Origin: Acetobacter oryzoeni
GTDB taxonomy: Bacteria > Pseudomonadota > Alphaproteobacteria > Acetobacterales > Acetobacteraceae
Length of the DNA stretch: 64,000 nucleotides
NCBI RefSeq assembly: GCF_004014775.2
Contig: NZ_CP042808.1
Location: 930,001-994,000 of the forward strand
Direction of reading: 5' to 3'
Position 1 is the stretch's first letter, and the number at the start of each line of letters is the position of its first letter. A program made the position numbers and the translations under genes. The notes below the pieces were generated by a model, which saw nothing but the letters and a program-made list of their open reading frames with translations, had not been told where the DNA came from and ran no database searches. Shown one piece after another: positions 27,242 to 36,393 of this stretch.

Positions 27242-29092
27242 GTGTCGGCGGAAAAAGAAAAACACAGTCAGGCTTTGCCTCAAGGCGCTCAGCAGCAGGT
27301 TGTTTCTGCTCAACCCGTCATAACTGTGCCGGATGAAGAATTGCCACACTATGCCGGGCGGCCTGTAGCCTTTCTGCTGCGTTATATGCGGCACCGGCCT
27401 GTGGGGCATGCGTTGGTATTTGGCTCCGTAGGGCTGGCCATTGGCTGCATTGTGCTATCATCCAACAGTATCCGCCGCTTGGTGGACCTTATGACAGGCA
27501 CATCCCCCACGGGAGATGTTATGGCTGTGTGGTCTGCCGTTGGGGTGCTGATCGGCCTGATTGTGGCAGACAATATCTCCTGGCGTATTGCGGGGTGGTT
27601 TGCGGCCCGCACTTTTGTCGCGGTTACAGGGGATATCCGGCAGGATCTGTTCCGTTTTCTCACAGGTCATTCTCCGGCTTATTTTGCAGACCGCATGCCC
27701 ACATCTCTTGCCGCGCGTATTGCGACCGCTGGCAATGTCAGCTTCACCATAGAGAATCTGTTGGCATGGAGCGTGCTGCCCCCCAGCCTGAACGTTCTGC
27801 TTTCTGTTGCGCTGATGTTGTCTGTCAGCACCATTATGGGCAGCGTAACTGTGGTTTTGGCTGTTGGCCTGTGTTTTCTCATGTTCCGTCTGGCCGTAAG
27901 GGGCCGCAAACTGCACGGAGATTACGCAGCCGCAGCCGCCGGGCTGGAAGGTGAAACACTGGATGTGATGGGCAACATCGCGCTGGTGCGGGCCTTTGGT
28001 ATGCGCAACCGTGAGCGCGAACGGTTTAATGCTCTGACGCAACGGGAAATGGGCGAACGCCTGAAGTCTCTGCGCTATATGGAAAAGCTGCGCATGATCC
28101 ATGCGTTGTTAACGGCTGTGCTTACCACGGGTTTGCTTATCTGGGCTGTGTTGCTGTGGCAATGGCAGCAGGCCACCGTGGGGCAGGTGGTTATGATTAT
28201 CACGCTGGGCTTTGCCATTCTGCACGGCACGCGAGATCTGGCTTTGTCTATGGTAGAAACCATCCAGCATAATGCCCGGCTTTCAGAAGTGCTTTCCTCG
28301 CTGCTGGTGCCGCATGATATGCCAGATGCCGAAAACGCCGTGCCGATGAAGGGCCCTGTGCTGGGTGATGTGCAGTTTCGGGACGTGGTGTTTGCGTATC
28401 CGGGTGGCGCTGCGGTGCTGGACCATTTTAACCTGCATATTCAGGCAGGCACCCGCGTGGGGCTGGTAGGGCGTTCTGGTTCTGGCAAAAGCACAGTGCT
28501 GGCCCTGTTGCAGCGTATGCGTTTTGTGCAGTCTGGCAGTGTGTTGATAGACGGGCAGGATATTCGTGATCTTACAGAAGATGCGCTGCGGGCCTGCCTT
28601 TCCATTGTGCCGCAGGATGTTTCTCTGCTGCATCGCTCTGTAATGGAAAACATCCGCTACGGCAGGCCTGATGCTACGGATGCAGAAGTGCGTGCTGCTG
28701 CCGCGGCTGCCGGATGTGCTGCATTTATTGAGGAACTGTCTGAAGGGTTTGATACCATTGTAGGGGACAGGGGCGTGAAGCTGTCTGGCGGACAGCGCCA
28801 GCGTATTGCCATTGCGCGTGCCTTTTTACGCAATGCCCCCATTCTTATTTTGGATGAAGCCACCAGCGCGCTGGATACAGAAAGCGAGCAACATGTGCAG
28901 CAAGCGCTGGACAGGCTGATGGTTGGGCGCACGGTTATTGCTGTAGCGCACAGACTTTCCACCTTACAAAACTTTGACAGAATCGTTGTGATGCAGGAAG
29001 GCAGGATTATTGAGGATGGTTCTCCTGCACAGCTTGAACAGCAGGATGGCCCTTACAGGCAGTTTCTTAACAGGCAGATGACACACGCATAA
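27242..29092 (+). CDS. ABC exporter, fused permease and ATPase
   Basis: 616 residues, GTG start. A type I exporter half-transporter: a transmembrane domain of about six helices (about 55-330) and a C-terminal nucleotide-binding domain. Walker A is GRSGSGKST (410-418), the signature is LSGGQRQ (514-520), Walker B is ILILDEATSALD, and the H-loop lies in VIAVAHRLSTL. It would work as a homodimer. The substrate is unknown; lipid A/MsbA-like, drug and glucan exporters share this architecture. Its stop overlaps the start of a GntR regulator (TAATG), so the regulator is very likely dedicated to this transporter. Confidence 0.85.
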   Translation: MSAEKEKHSQALPQGAQQQVVSAQPVITVPDEELPHYAGRPVAFLLRYMRHRPVGHALVFGSVGLAIGCIVLSSNSIRRLVDLMTGTSPTGDVMAVWSAVGVLIGLIVADNISWRIAGWFAARTFVAVTGDIRQDLFRFLTGHSPAYFADRMPTSLAARIATAGNVSFTIENLLAWSVLPPSLNVLLSVALMLSVSTIMGSVTVVLAVGLCFLMFRLAVRGRKLHGDYAAAAAGLEGETLDVMGNIALVRAFGMRNRERERFNALTQREMGERLKSLRYMEKLRMIHALLTAVLTTGLLIWAVLLWQWQQATVGQVVMIITLGFAILHGTRDLALSMVETIQHNARLSEVLSSLLVPHDMPDAENAVPMKGPVLGDVQFRDVVFAYPGGAAVLDHFNLHIQAGTRVGLVGRSGSGKSTVLALLQRMRFVQSGSVLIDGQDIRDLTEDALRACLSIVPQDVSLLHRSVMENIRYGRPDATDAEVRAAAAAAGCAAFIEELSEGFDTIVGDRGVKLSGGQRQRIAIARAFLRNAPILILDEATSALDTESEQHVQQALDRLMVGRTVIAVAHRLSTLQNFDRIVVMQEGRIIEDGSPAQLEQQDGPYRQFLNRQMTHA

Positions 29093-29811
29093 TGATAACG
29101 ACACAAACACCACAGGCGTGGAAAAACCTGCGACCCGAAGGGCGTGGTGAAGCACGAGGTGCTCTTGCAGCCTACGCTTACCAGCAGATACGCGACAGGC
29201 TGATTTACTGTCATTATCAAGGTGGTGAGCGCCTGGTTTTACGCCCGCTTGCAGCTTCATTGGAGTTAAGCCCGACCCCGGTGCGTGAGGCATTGTTACG
29301 CTTGGTTTCAGAGCAGGCGCTGGAACTGGATGAACGCAATACGGCCCGTGTACCCACCACCACGCGTACTCTGTTTTTGGAAATTCATGGCGTGCGGGGT
29401 GATCTGGAAGGCCGTATAACCCGAGATCTGGCTGCGCATATTACCCCCGAACAAATTGCGGTGCTGCGTGAAAAGCATCGGGATTTTATTGTGGCCTATG
29501 AAAAAGCAGATCCACACGCCACGGCTGTGGCCAATGCCATTTTCCATAGTACTGCAGCAGGCTTTTCACGCCTGTTGTTTACGGTAGGGATTATCCGCGG
29601 GTTATGGGCGCGTATGGGGCCAATTTATGCGGCAGCTAACAGCTTGCCCACACTTAGCCCGGCAGACCCTAACCATCCGCATCTGCAAATTCTGGCTGCG
29701 TTTGAAAAGCGCGATGTGGATGCTGCAACAGACGCATTGCAGCGTGATTTTCTGCAAGCCAGAGAATGGCTGGAGCCTTTGCTGCCCGAAGAACAGCCGG
29801 TAACAGTTTGA
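29092..29811 (+). CDS. GntR-family transcriptional regulator (FadR/FCD type)
   Basis: 239 residues. The N-terminal winged helix-turn-helix is clear: YQQIRDRLIYCHYQGGERLVLRPLAASLELSPTPVREALLRLVSEQAL, about residues 25-75. A helical effector domain of the FCD type follows (about 95-225), with His residues in the places expected for a metal site (HHF-like positions are weak). The ligand is unknown. The ATG overlaps the exporter's TAA by one base, which indicates translational coupling. The gene ends at a very strong two-sided terminator. Confidence 0.85.
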   Translation: MITTQTPQAWKNLRPEGRGEARGALAAYAYQQIRDRLIYCHYQGGERLVLRPLAASLELSPTPVREALLRLVSEQALELDERNTARVPTTTRTLFLEIHGVRGDLEGRITRDLAAHITPEQIAVLREKHRDFIVAYEKADPHATAVANAIFHSTAAGFSRLLFTVGIIRGLWARMGPIYAAANSLPTLSPADPNHPHLQILAAFEKRDVDAATDALQRDFLQAREWLEPLLPEEQPVTV

Positions 29812-29821
29812 ATATGAAGTA

Positions 29822-29870
29822 AAATATACAAGCCTGCCACACCATGAAGATGAGGCAGGCTTGTATATTT
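29822..29870. terminator. 17-bp perfect bidirectional terminator
   Basis: The arms at 29822-29838 and 29854-29870 are perfectly complementary over 17 bp (core AAGCCTGCC / GGCAGGCTT), with A/T-rich outer parts that provide a U run in either direction. It separates the plus-strand GntR gene from the convergent minus-strand minE. Confidence 0.92.
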
Positions 29871-29907
29871 ATGTGTGGGCAAACACCCCTACACGAAAGC
29901 TAGACAA

Positions 29908-30237
29908 TCAGGCCGGTTTGGTTTTGCCGCCAGCCGAAGGTTTGCCTGATGCAGCATTTTTGGCCTTGTTGTCTGCCTTGTCAGACAGACCCGGCACTTC
30001 CACATCAATTTCCAGCATGGAGCAATGCGCACCACGGTCCAGCTTGATCTGAACCTTGTCCTGATCAACAGCAACGTGCCGCTTGATAACTTCCATGATC
30101 TCGCGGTGCAGCTGAGCCAGCAAGTCATCCTTGCCGTCACCCACACTGATGCGTTCATGCGCCAGCAAAATCTGCAACCGATCCCGCGCAACGGGAGCAG
30201 AGGAGCGGCGCTTAAAGAGGTTGGAGAGGAAGGTCAT
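29908..30237 (-). CDS. minE: Cell division topological specificity factor MinE
   Basis: 109 residues. The N-terminal membrane-targeting and MinD-contact segment ([21 protein letters not shown]) is followed by the topological specificity domain (ILLAHERIS..., [12 protein letters not shown]...LEIDVEVP). A Lys/Ala-rich C-terminal tail of about 20 residues is not part of the core. MinE drives MinD oscillation by stimulating its ATPase. Its ATG overlaps the minD stop (ATGA). Confidence 0.95.
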   Translation of the reverse strand: MTFLSNLFKRRSSAPVARDRLQILLAHERISVGDGKDDLLAQLHREIMEVIKRHVAVDQDKVQIKLDRGAHCSMLEIDVEVPGLSDKADNKAKNAASGKPSAGGKTKPA

Positions 30238-31049
30238 GAGACTCTCCGTTTGAACAGCCAGTCAAACAGGCCTTTGCGTTCAGTTGGAATGGTAACTTCC
30301 ACTTTTTCACCCAACAGGCGGCGCGCTGCTTCTGCATAGGCGCGGGCTGGGGCGCTTTCCGGTTCAGCAATGGTAACAGGGGCACCCACGTTGGATGCTT
30401 TCAGAACATCCGGGCTTTCTGGAATAATGCCAAGCAGTGGAATGGAAAGAATTTCAAGCACGTCATCCGTAGCCAGCATGTCACCGCGTGCGGCGCGCTG
30501 GGGGTCATAACGTGTCAGCAGCAGGTGTTTTTCAATTTTTTTGCCGCTTTTGGCTTTTTCCGTTGTGCTGTCCAGCATGCCGATCATGCGATCACTGTCT
30601 CGCACAGAGGAAACTTCCGGGTTGGTGACAATAACAGCCATATCTGCATGGTGCATGGCCATTTGCGCGCCGCGTTCAATACCTGCGGGGCTATCACAGA
30701 TCACCCAGTCAAACTTTTTGCGGAGTTCTTCAATAACCTTGGCAACGCCCTCTGTTGTCAGGGCATCTTTATCCCGCGTCTGGGAGGCCGGGAGAAGGGA
30801 GAGGGTATCAATCCGCTTATCCTTGATAAGCGCCTGTGCCAGATTGGCGTCACCCTGAATAACGTTAATCAGGTCAAACACCACGCGGCGTTCTGCCCCC
30901 ATAACCAGATCAAGATTACGCAGCCCGACGTCAAAATCTACCAGCACAACTTTCTGGCCGGTTTTGGCCAGTGCGGCTCCCAAGGCTGCGGAGGTTGTAG
31001 TTTTACCCACACCACCTTTGCCTGACGTGACGACCAGAACCTTTGCCAT
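30234..31049 (-). CDS. minD: Septum site-determining ATPase MinD
   Basis: 271 residues. The deviant Walker A motif KGGVGKTT is at residues 11-18; the switch motifs ([25 protein letters not shown]) follow. The C-terminal amphipathic membrane-targeting helix ([11 protein letters not shown]) is visible. It recruits MinC to the membrane and oscillates with MinE. GGAA lies just before the ATG. A terminator-like hairpin separates it from minC upstream, so it may have its own promoter in the 140-base gap. Confidence 0.96.
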   Translation of the reverse strand: MAKVLVVTSGKGGVGKTTTSAALGAALAKTGQKVVLVDFDVGLRNLDLVMGAERRVVFDLINVIQGDANLAQALIKDKRIDTLSLLPASQTRDKDALTTEGVAKVIEELRKKFDWVICDSPAGIERGAQMAMHHADMAVIVTNPEVSSVRDSDRMIGMLDSTTEKAKSGKKIEKHLLLTRYDPQRAARGDMLATDDVLEILSIPLLGIIPESPDVLKASNVGAPVTIAEPESAPARAYAEAARRLLGEKVEVTIPTERKGLFDWLFKRRVS

Positions 31050-31134
31050 CAGTATTCCTTTTTATATCTCTGCGGGATCATCTGGATTGAAGCCATGATG
31101 ACCTTGTATGGCGATAACATGACAAGCTGCATCT

Positions 31135-31178
31135 AAAAAGAAAACTGCCAATGTCTGTTTGGCGTTAGTTTTCTTTTT
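31135..31178 (-). terminator. Terminator-like hairpin between minC and minD
   Basis: AAAAAGAAAACT (31135-31146) and AGTTTTCTTTTT (31167-31178) are perfectly complementary. Inside them GCCA (31147-31150) pairs with TGGC (31060 series, 31160-31163). Read on the minus strand it is a stem ending in a T-rich tract, 12 bases after the minC stop and 86 bases before the minD start. Confidence 0.6.
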
Positions 31179-31189
31179 CTTTACGTTTT

Positions 31190-31888
31190 TTAGGGCAGCG
31201 GACGGAACAAAAGGGCTTCCCCCGAAAGTAAAACCTGTGCGGGTTTTTCTGTGCAGGCGGGGTCCATTTCCTCCGCCGTGGCATAGAATCCATCTATGGC
31301 GACAAGCTCGGCAGCCAGATTGCGGGTATAAATGCGGGCATTGCCGTGCCCGCCAATGCCTGCAATGGCCCGCCCGCGCAGGGCACCATAAACATGGATA
31401 GACCCGCCGGCAGAAACTTCCGCCCCAGAGGCCACAGCGCCCAGAATAACCACATCACCATCTGGCCAGACAATGTGCTGGCCAGAGCGCACCGGGTCTT
31501 CTATCAGTAGGGTTGTGGGTTCTGGCGGGCCTTCGGGTTCTTCTTCCGGCGCGGTAATGGGGCCGGAGGAACGGCCACCGACCGGGCTTTCTGGCCATTC
31601 CCAATCAGCTACGGCTGGCCATGAGCGATCACCGTTTTCTATGCCCAGCACGCGTATGCCGCGTTCTTTGAGCGCTGGCAGCAAAAAGGCAAGGTTGGGG
31701 GTATCGGCCTGCATCATGCTCAGATCAAGAATGACAGGCTTGCCAGCAAAAAAGCCAACAGACCGCGTGATCTGATGATCCAGCGCCACCAGCCAATCTT
31801 CCAGCGGGGCTTCTGGCGTGAGGGTGAGCGCCAGAAAAGAGCGCCCGGACATACGGATACGGGGGAGTGGGGGATGTGTGCCGGACAA
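31190..31888 (-). CDS. minC: Septum site-determining protein MinC
   Basis: 232 residues. The N-terminal FtsZ-antagonist domain (about 10-105: VILDLSMMQADTPNLAFLLPALKERGIRVLGIENG) and the C-terminal beta-helical MinD-binding domain (about 130-230: GQHIVWPDGDVVILGAVASGAEVSAGGSIHVYGALRGRAIAG, here split by a Pro/Glu-rich linker) are both present. It blocks FtsZ assembly near the poles. It is the first gene of minC-minD-minE on the minus strand. Confidence 0.94.
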   Translation of the reverse strand: MSGTHPPLPRIRMSGRSFLALTLTPEAPLEDWLVALDHQITRSVGFFAGKPVILDLSMMQADTPNLAFLLPALKERGIRVLGIENGDRSWPAVADWEWPESPVGGRSSGPITAPEEEPEGPPEPTTLLIEDPVRSGQHIVWPDGDVVILGAVASGAEVSAGGSIHVYGALRGRAIAGIGGHGNARIYTRNLAAELVAIDGFYATAEEMDPACTEKPAQVLLSGEALLFRPLP

Positions 31889-32072
31889 GAACAGCCGCTC
31901 TCGAAATAAAGATCAGGAATAACAGATGCACAGGATAATGGCGTTACAGTGCAGTTGGGAAGTGTCTGTTACGCATTGGATGCATGAAGGCAAGGGGATG
32001 GTGGGAATTTGATGTGCTTTCATGCTGTTTTCCCTCTGGCGCTGGGGCAGGCAATGGCATAAATCATCGGGT

Positions 32073-32741
32073 ATGCGTACCCTCTTTCATTTTCCCCTCT
32101 CTCCTGCCAGCCGTACTGTTCGGCTTGTACTGGCGGAAAAGCGCCTGCCGTTTGAGGCCATTATTGAACGGGCATGGGAGCACCGGCCCGAATTTCTGGC
32201 CATGAACCCAGCAGGTGATGTGCCGGTTCTGGTGGAAGATAACGGGCTGATTGTGCCGGATTCGTATGTGATCTGCGAATATCTGGAAGAAGCATATTCC
32301 GATACGCCGCTGCTGGGGCGTACGCTGGCAGAACGTGTGGAAGTGCGTCGTGTGATGGCGTGGTTTGATACGCTGTTTGCGCGCGAAGTTTCTGGCCGGT
32401 TTATTGATGAACGGGTGATGAAGCGCCTGAGCGGCCGTGGTAACCCCGATGGCACCGCACTGCGTGAGGCCTATGCCGCCATGCGCCCGCTGATGAAATA
32501 CGTGAACGATCTGGCAGAAAACCGGAACTGGCTTGCAGGTAATTTTCTGTCTCTGGCAGATTTTACGGCCGCCGGGCATCTGTCCTGCCTGGATTTTATT
32601 GGCGATATCGACTGGAGCAAGGTGCCTGCCGTGCGCGATTGGTACGCACGCATGAAGTCTCGCCCCTGTTTCCGTCCGCTTCTGGCCGATCGGGTTTCTG
32701 GCATAACGCCGCCTGAATATTACACTAACCTGGATTTCTGA
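32073..32741 (+). CDS. Glutathione S-transferase family protein
   Basis: 222 residues from the ATG at 32073. The N-terminal thioredoxin-like domain (LFHFPLSPASRTVRLVLAEKRLPFEAI, then NPAGDVPVLVEDNGLIVPDSYVICEYLEE with the cis-Pro in DVPVL) binds glutathione. The all-helical C-terminal domain holds the N-capping box-like region SLADFTAAGHLS. The active residue is probably the Ser of SPAS. A frame 17 codons longer exists but begins outside the fold. The substrate is unknown. Confidence 0.87.
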   Translation: MRTLFHFPLSPASRTVRLVLAEKRLPFEAIIERAWEHRPEFLAMNPAGDVPVLVEDNGLIVPDSYVICEYLEEAYSDTPLLGRTLAERVEVRRVMAWFDTLFAREVSGRFIDERVMKRLSGRGNPDGTALREAYAAMRPLMKYVNDLAENRNWLAGNFLSLADFTAAGHLSCLDFIGDIDWSKVPAVRDWYARMKSRPCFRPLLADRVSGITPPEYYTNLDF

Positions 32742-32745
32742 TCTT

Positions 32746-33960
32746 TTGAAACACCAAACGGCGTGGCACGCGCCAGATGTGCTGGTTATTGGCGGCGGTG
32801 CCGCAGGGCTTATGGCCGCCATAACGGCAGGCCAGCGCGGGTGCAGCGTTGTTGTGGTGGAACATGGGCCGGAGGTAGGGCGCAAAATCCTTATTTCCGG
32901 CGGTGGGCGTTGTAATTTCACCAATACGGAAATGCGGGCAGATCGGTTTTTGTCTGCCAACCGGCATTTCGTAAAATCAGCGCTCAGCCGCTATAAGCCA
33001 GAAGATTTTCTGGCGCTTTTGGCCAAACATTCCATTGCGTGGCACGAAAAAAAGCTGGGCCAGCTTTTTTGCGATCATTCAGCGCGGGATATTGTGTCCA
33101 TGCTGCTGGCAGAATGTGCTGCAGCGGGTGTGCGTATTCTTACAGACACACGTATTCGCCATGTCAGCCGCTCTGGTGATGCTTTTCGGGTCGAGAGTTC
33201 TGCAGGTGAGTTTCAGCCAAAGGCCGTTATTTTGGCCTCGGGTGGGCTTTCCATTCCCAAATTGGGAGCCAGCAGCTTTGCGTATGATGTGGCCCGGCAA
33301 TTTGATGTGCCCGTTATCAAACCAGAACCCGCGCTTGTGCCACTGGTGTTTGATCAGCCTGAGGATGGCTGGTTGAAAACACTGGCAGGTGTTTCTCTGC
33401 CCGTGCGTGTAAGCTGTGGCAAAACAGCGTTTGATGAGGCCTTGCTGTTTACGCATCGGGGGCTTTCTGGCCCAGCCTTGTTGCAGATTTCCTCCTATTG
33501 GCAGGCAGGGCAGGCCGTAAAGATGGATATGCTGCCGGGGCAGGATTTGGCTGCATTGCTGATGGGGCTGAAAAAAGCTGGCTCCAAAGCCAAGGCTCCT
33601 GCAGCTTTGGCCCGATGGTTGCCCCAGCGTTTGGCGGCGACCTTGGCAGCGCAAAAGGCATCTGACCGGCCTATGGCGGAATGGGCAGATAAAGATATTC
33701 AGGCCTTGGCACAGCGTGCGCAGAATATGCAGCTTTTCCCCACAGGCACAGAAGGCTTTGCCAAAGCAGAGGTGACGCGTGGTGGGGTAGATACACGTGC
33801 GCTGTCTTCCCGCTCCATGCAGGTAGAATCTGTGCCCGGCCTGTTTATGGTGGGTGAGGCTGTAGATGTTACGGGCTGGCTGGGTGGCTATAACTTCCAC
33901 TGGGCATGGGCCAGCGGCCACGCTGCGGGGGAAGCCGCAGCGCAGTTTCGCGCCGGATAG
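32746..33960 (+). CDS. NAD(P)/FAD-dependent oxidoreductase of the BaiN/HI0933 (YhiN) family
   Basis: 404 residues, TTG start. The FAD-binding beta-alpha-beta motif is VIGGGAAGLMAA (14-25), followed by GRKILISGGGRCNFTN, the family signature. A C-terminal FAD motif ends the protein (FMVGEAVDVTGWLGGYNFHWAWASGHAAG). Family members include a bile-acid flavoprotein and many uncharacterised enzymes, so the reaction is not known. No ATG lies close enough to preserve the N-terminal strand, which supports TTG. It is 4 bases downstream of the GST stop, in one unit with it, and converges on rsmI with a 3-base gap. Confidence 0.85.
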   Translation: MKHQTAWHAPDVLVIGGGAAGLMAAITAGQRGCSVVVVEHGPEVGRKILISGGGRCNFTNTEMRADRFLSANRHFVKSALSRYKPEDFLALLAKHSIAWHEKKLGQLFCDHSARDIVSMLLAECAAAGVRILTDTRIRHVSRSGDAFRVESSAGEFQPKAVILASGGLSIPKLGASSFAYDVARQFDVPVIKPEPALVPLVFDQPEDGWLKTLAGVSLPVRVSCGKTAFDEALLFTHRGLSGPALLQISSYWQAGQAVKMDMLPGQDLAALLMGLKKAGSKAKAPAALARWLPQRLAATLAAQKASDRPMAEWADKDIQALAQRAQNMQLFPTGTEGFAKAEVTRGGVDTRALSSRSMQVESVPGLFMVGEAVDVTGWLGGYNFHWAWASGHAAGEAAAQFRAG

Positions 33961-33963
33961 GTT

Positions 33964-34932
33964 TTAGCTTTTTGCAGCCTTAATTTCGGCAGCCAGTTCC
34001 AGAGCGCGTGTGTAAACAGTGCGCTTTGGTAAGCCCGCTGCCGTTGCCGCCAATGCTGCGGCATCTTTAACAGAATGTGTTTCCAGCAGGCTGCGTAGGG
34101 TGGTGTCCAGATCATCTTCAGATGTCTGTTCTGGCTCGGCTGGGCCAAGCAATACGGTTATTTCTCCGCGCGGTGGAGTGGTGGCGTAAAAAGCGGCCAG
34201 TTCACCTACGGTATCACGCCGTACTTCTTCAAACTTCTTGGTCAATTCCCGCGCTACGGCACAGGGACGTGTGGGGCCAAAAATTTCCGCCATATCGGCT
34301 AGAGTTTCAGCCAGCCTGTGCGGGGCTTCGTGCCAGATCAGGGTGGCGCTCAGGCCAGCACGTTCGGCCGCATGCAGCTTGGCAAAACTTTCCTTGCGGG
34401 CTGATGAGCGCGGGGGCGGAAAGCCAATAAACATGAACGGATGCGGCGGCAGGCCAGAAAGCACAAGCGCTGTAAGTGCTGCGTTAGGGCCGGGCACGAC
34501 CGTAACCGGCACGTTGGCTTCTATGGCGGCCCGCACAAGGCGAAAGCCGGGGTCGGACAACAGAGGCATACCTGCATCAGAAACCAGCGCAATATTGGCC
34601 CCATCCTGCAAGCGGGCAATCAGGCCGGGAATACGCTGACGTTCATTATGTTCATGCAGGGCTTCTGTGCGGGCAGAAATACTGCGTTCTGTCAGCAGCC
34701 GGGCTGTGGTGCGCGTATCTTCGCACAGAATCAGATCCGCACTTGCAAGAGCTTGAGCACCACGTGGGCTGAAGTCCCCCAGATTGCCAATGGGTGTGGC
34801 AACCAGCGTAAGGCCGGGGGAAGAAGGCGCATGACTTGGCGGCTTTCCTTCGCTATGCAGGGGGAAAGTCCGGTCGCGGTGTTCATCAGGCCGGTTGTTT
34901 GTGGAGGACGATCTTGATGATGACGCGTGCAT
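33964..34932 (-). CDS. rsmI: 16S rRNA (cytidine1402-2'-O)-methyltransferase RsmI
   Basis: 322 residues. A tetrapyrrole-methylase-fold enzyme with the RsmI signatures LVATPIGNLGDFSPRGAQAL, CEDTRTTARLL, LVSDAGMPLLSDPG and FIGFPPPRS. The catalytic domain is followed by a small HTH-like C-terminal domain. About 40 mostly hydrophilic residues precede the family start. The ATG at 34932 has AGGAG exactly 5 bases upstream, and no other ATG, GTG or TTG lies between it and the conserved region. The open frame continues to 35259 but overlaps lppC antisense. Its 5' end overlaps the 5' end of the divergent lipoprotein gene by 16 bases. Confidence 0.93.
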   Translation of the reverse strand: MHASSSRSSSTNNRPDEHRDRTFPLHSEGKPPSHAPSSPGLTLVATPIGNLGDFSPRGAQALASADLILCEDTRTTARLLTERSISARTEALHEHNERQRIPGLIARLQDGANIALVSDAGMPLLSDPGFRLVRAAIEANVPVTVVPGPNAALTALVLSGLPPHPFMFIGFPPPRSSARKESFAKLHAAERAGLSATLIWHEAPHRLAETLADMAEIFGPTRPCAVARELTKKFEEVRRDTVGELAAFYATTPPRGEITVLLGPAEPEQTSEDDLDTTLRSLLETHSVKDAAALAATAAGLPKRTVYTRALELAAEIKAAKS

Positions 34933-36308
34933 GTTCGCTCCTGTCTGGACTTGCCAGCCAAGGTCTGGCGGGAAAACAGACATGGCGCAAGGCCGGTCTG
35001 GCTGCGTTGGGCATAACAGGCATGGCTTTGGCTGGCTGTGCAGACCAATCTCCCTCTGCTGGCGGTGGGGTTTCCAAGCCTGTTGCCAGCCATAAAATTG
35101 GGGTTTTGTTGCCTCTGAGCGGTCCAAACGCCGGGTTGGGGCATGAATTGCTGGCAGGCGCACAGCTTGCAGTTGGCACCACGGCCTCGACAGCTTCCAC
35201 AGGGCTGCAGTTGGATGTGCATGACACAGCCGCAGCCGGTGGCGCATCTGGTGCGGCAACCGCCGCAGTAAGTGCTGGAGATGGCCTGCTGCTTGGCCCG
35301 CTCACCAGTGGTGATACCGCAGTGGCCGCACCGGCTGCGCAATCTGCCGGTATTCCGGTGCTGGCTTTTACCAGTGATATTTCTCAGGCCCGTTCTGGTG
35401 TGTGGATCATGGGTATCACGCCGGAAGATCAGGTGCAGCGGCTGGTAGAACAGGCGCGGCAGGATGGGCGGCGCAAGTTTGCAGCTCTTCTGCCTAACAA
35501 CCCGCTGGGCCATGCACTGGGTAATGGGTTGCAGTCTGCTTGCCATGATCAGGGGCTGCCAGCGCCCACCATTGTGTATCACTCCGGTACGGCGGCCAGC
35601 ATTTCGCAGAGCCTGCGTGATATTTCCAATTACGATACGCGCCTGCAGGCTGCTAAAGGCAGCAGCAGTGAGCCTGCTCCTTACACGCCAGAAGCCGCCT
35701 CGGCAGATGCAAATGCTGCTAAAACGGCAGACAAACTGCCTTCTAATCTGGCGGCTGCATTGGGCACGGATGGCAATTCCGCTGCGCCAACAGATGCCCC
35801 CAAGGCAGAAACGCCCAAGCTGGAGGCGCCACCGTTTGATGCGCTGCTGCTGGGTGATACTGGCCTGAACCTGAAAAACGTGATTGTGGCGCTGAATGAA
35901 ACCCAGATCAGCCTGCCATCCGTACGGATTATGGGGCCGGGCCTGTGGGCCGCGTTTGCCACCAAGTTGGGGGCCATTAAAGGTGCATGGTATGCTGCGC
36001 CAGATCCTTCATCCCGCCAAGCTTTTGTAACGCGCTTTATGGCAGTTAACCACCATATGCCCAAGCCCTTGGCAGATTTGTCTTACGATGCTGCCAATGT
36101 GGCCAAAACCGTGGCGCAGAGTGGTGTTGCTGGCTATCCGGCAAGTGCACTTACACGGCCAGATGGGTTTTCTGGCGTAAATGGCCCGTTCACGCTGCTG
36201 CCCGATGGGCGCGTGCGCCGCGCCTTGGGTGTGTTTGAAGTGATTGGGGGTGGTAGCCCCGCCAAAATGCAGAGCGCTCCAGCAAAGGCCAGTGCAATAT
36301 CTGGCTGA
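34917..36308 (+). CDS. Penicillin-binding protein activator / LppC-like lipoprotein
   Basis: 463 residues. A long signal sequence ends in the lipobox ALAGC (about residues 39-43 from the ATG at 34917), so the protein is a lipoprotein. The mature part has the periplasmic-binding-protein type 1 fold (IGVLLPLSGPNAGLGHELLAGAQLA; ALLPNNPLGHALGNGL), as in LpoA/LppC and branched-chain amino acid binding proteins. A low-complexity Ala/Pro insertion lies about residues 255-315. GGAGG sits 9 bases before the ATG. A role in activating peptidoglycan synthases is inferred from the family. The gene starts inside the divergent rsmI. Confidence 0.82.
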   Translation: MMTRACSLLSGLASQGLAGKQTWRKAGLAALGITGMALAGCADQSPSAGGGVSKPVASHKIGVLLPLSGPNAGLGHELLAGAQLAVGTTASTASTGLQLDVHDTAAAGGASGAATAAVSAGDGLLLGPLTSGDTAVAAPAAQSAGIPVLAFTSDISQARSGVWIMGITPEDQVQRLVEQARQDGRRKFAALLPNNPLGHALGNGLQSACHDQGLPAPTIVYHSGTAASISQSLRDISNYDTRLQAAKGSSSEPAPYTPEAASADANAAKTADKLPSNLAAALGTDGNSAAPTDAPKAETPKLEAPPFDALLLGDTGLNLKNVIVALNETQISLPSVRIMGPGLWAAFATKLGAIKGAWYAAPDPSSRQAFVTRFMAVNHHMPKPLADLSYDAANVAKTVAQSGVAGYPASALTRPDGFSGVNGPFTLLPDGRVRRALGVFEVIGGGSPAKMQSAPAKASAISG

Positions 36309-36334
36309 TCTGGCTGTATTTGTAATAAATGCGC

Positions 36335-36371
36335 AAAAGGGCTGCCTGATGTATTTTCAGGCAGCCCTTTT
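36335..36371. terminator. Bidirectional terminator between the LppC-like gene and the TPR-glycosyltransferase
   Basis: AAAAGGGCTGCCTGA (36335-36349) and TCAGGCAGCCCTTTT (36357-36371) form a perfect 15-bp stem with a 7-base loop and A/T tracts on both sides. Confidence 0.95.
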
Positions 36372-36393
36372 TATTTACAGTGCATAAAAGAAA

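Noticed and set aside
34932..35259. Long N-terminal extension of RsmI to 35259
   Set aside because: The ATG at 34932 has a near-ideal ribosome binding site and the extra residues are antisense to the lipoprotein gene.
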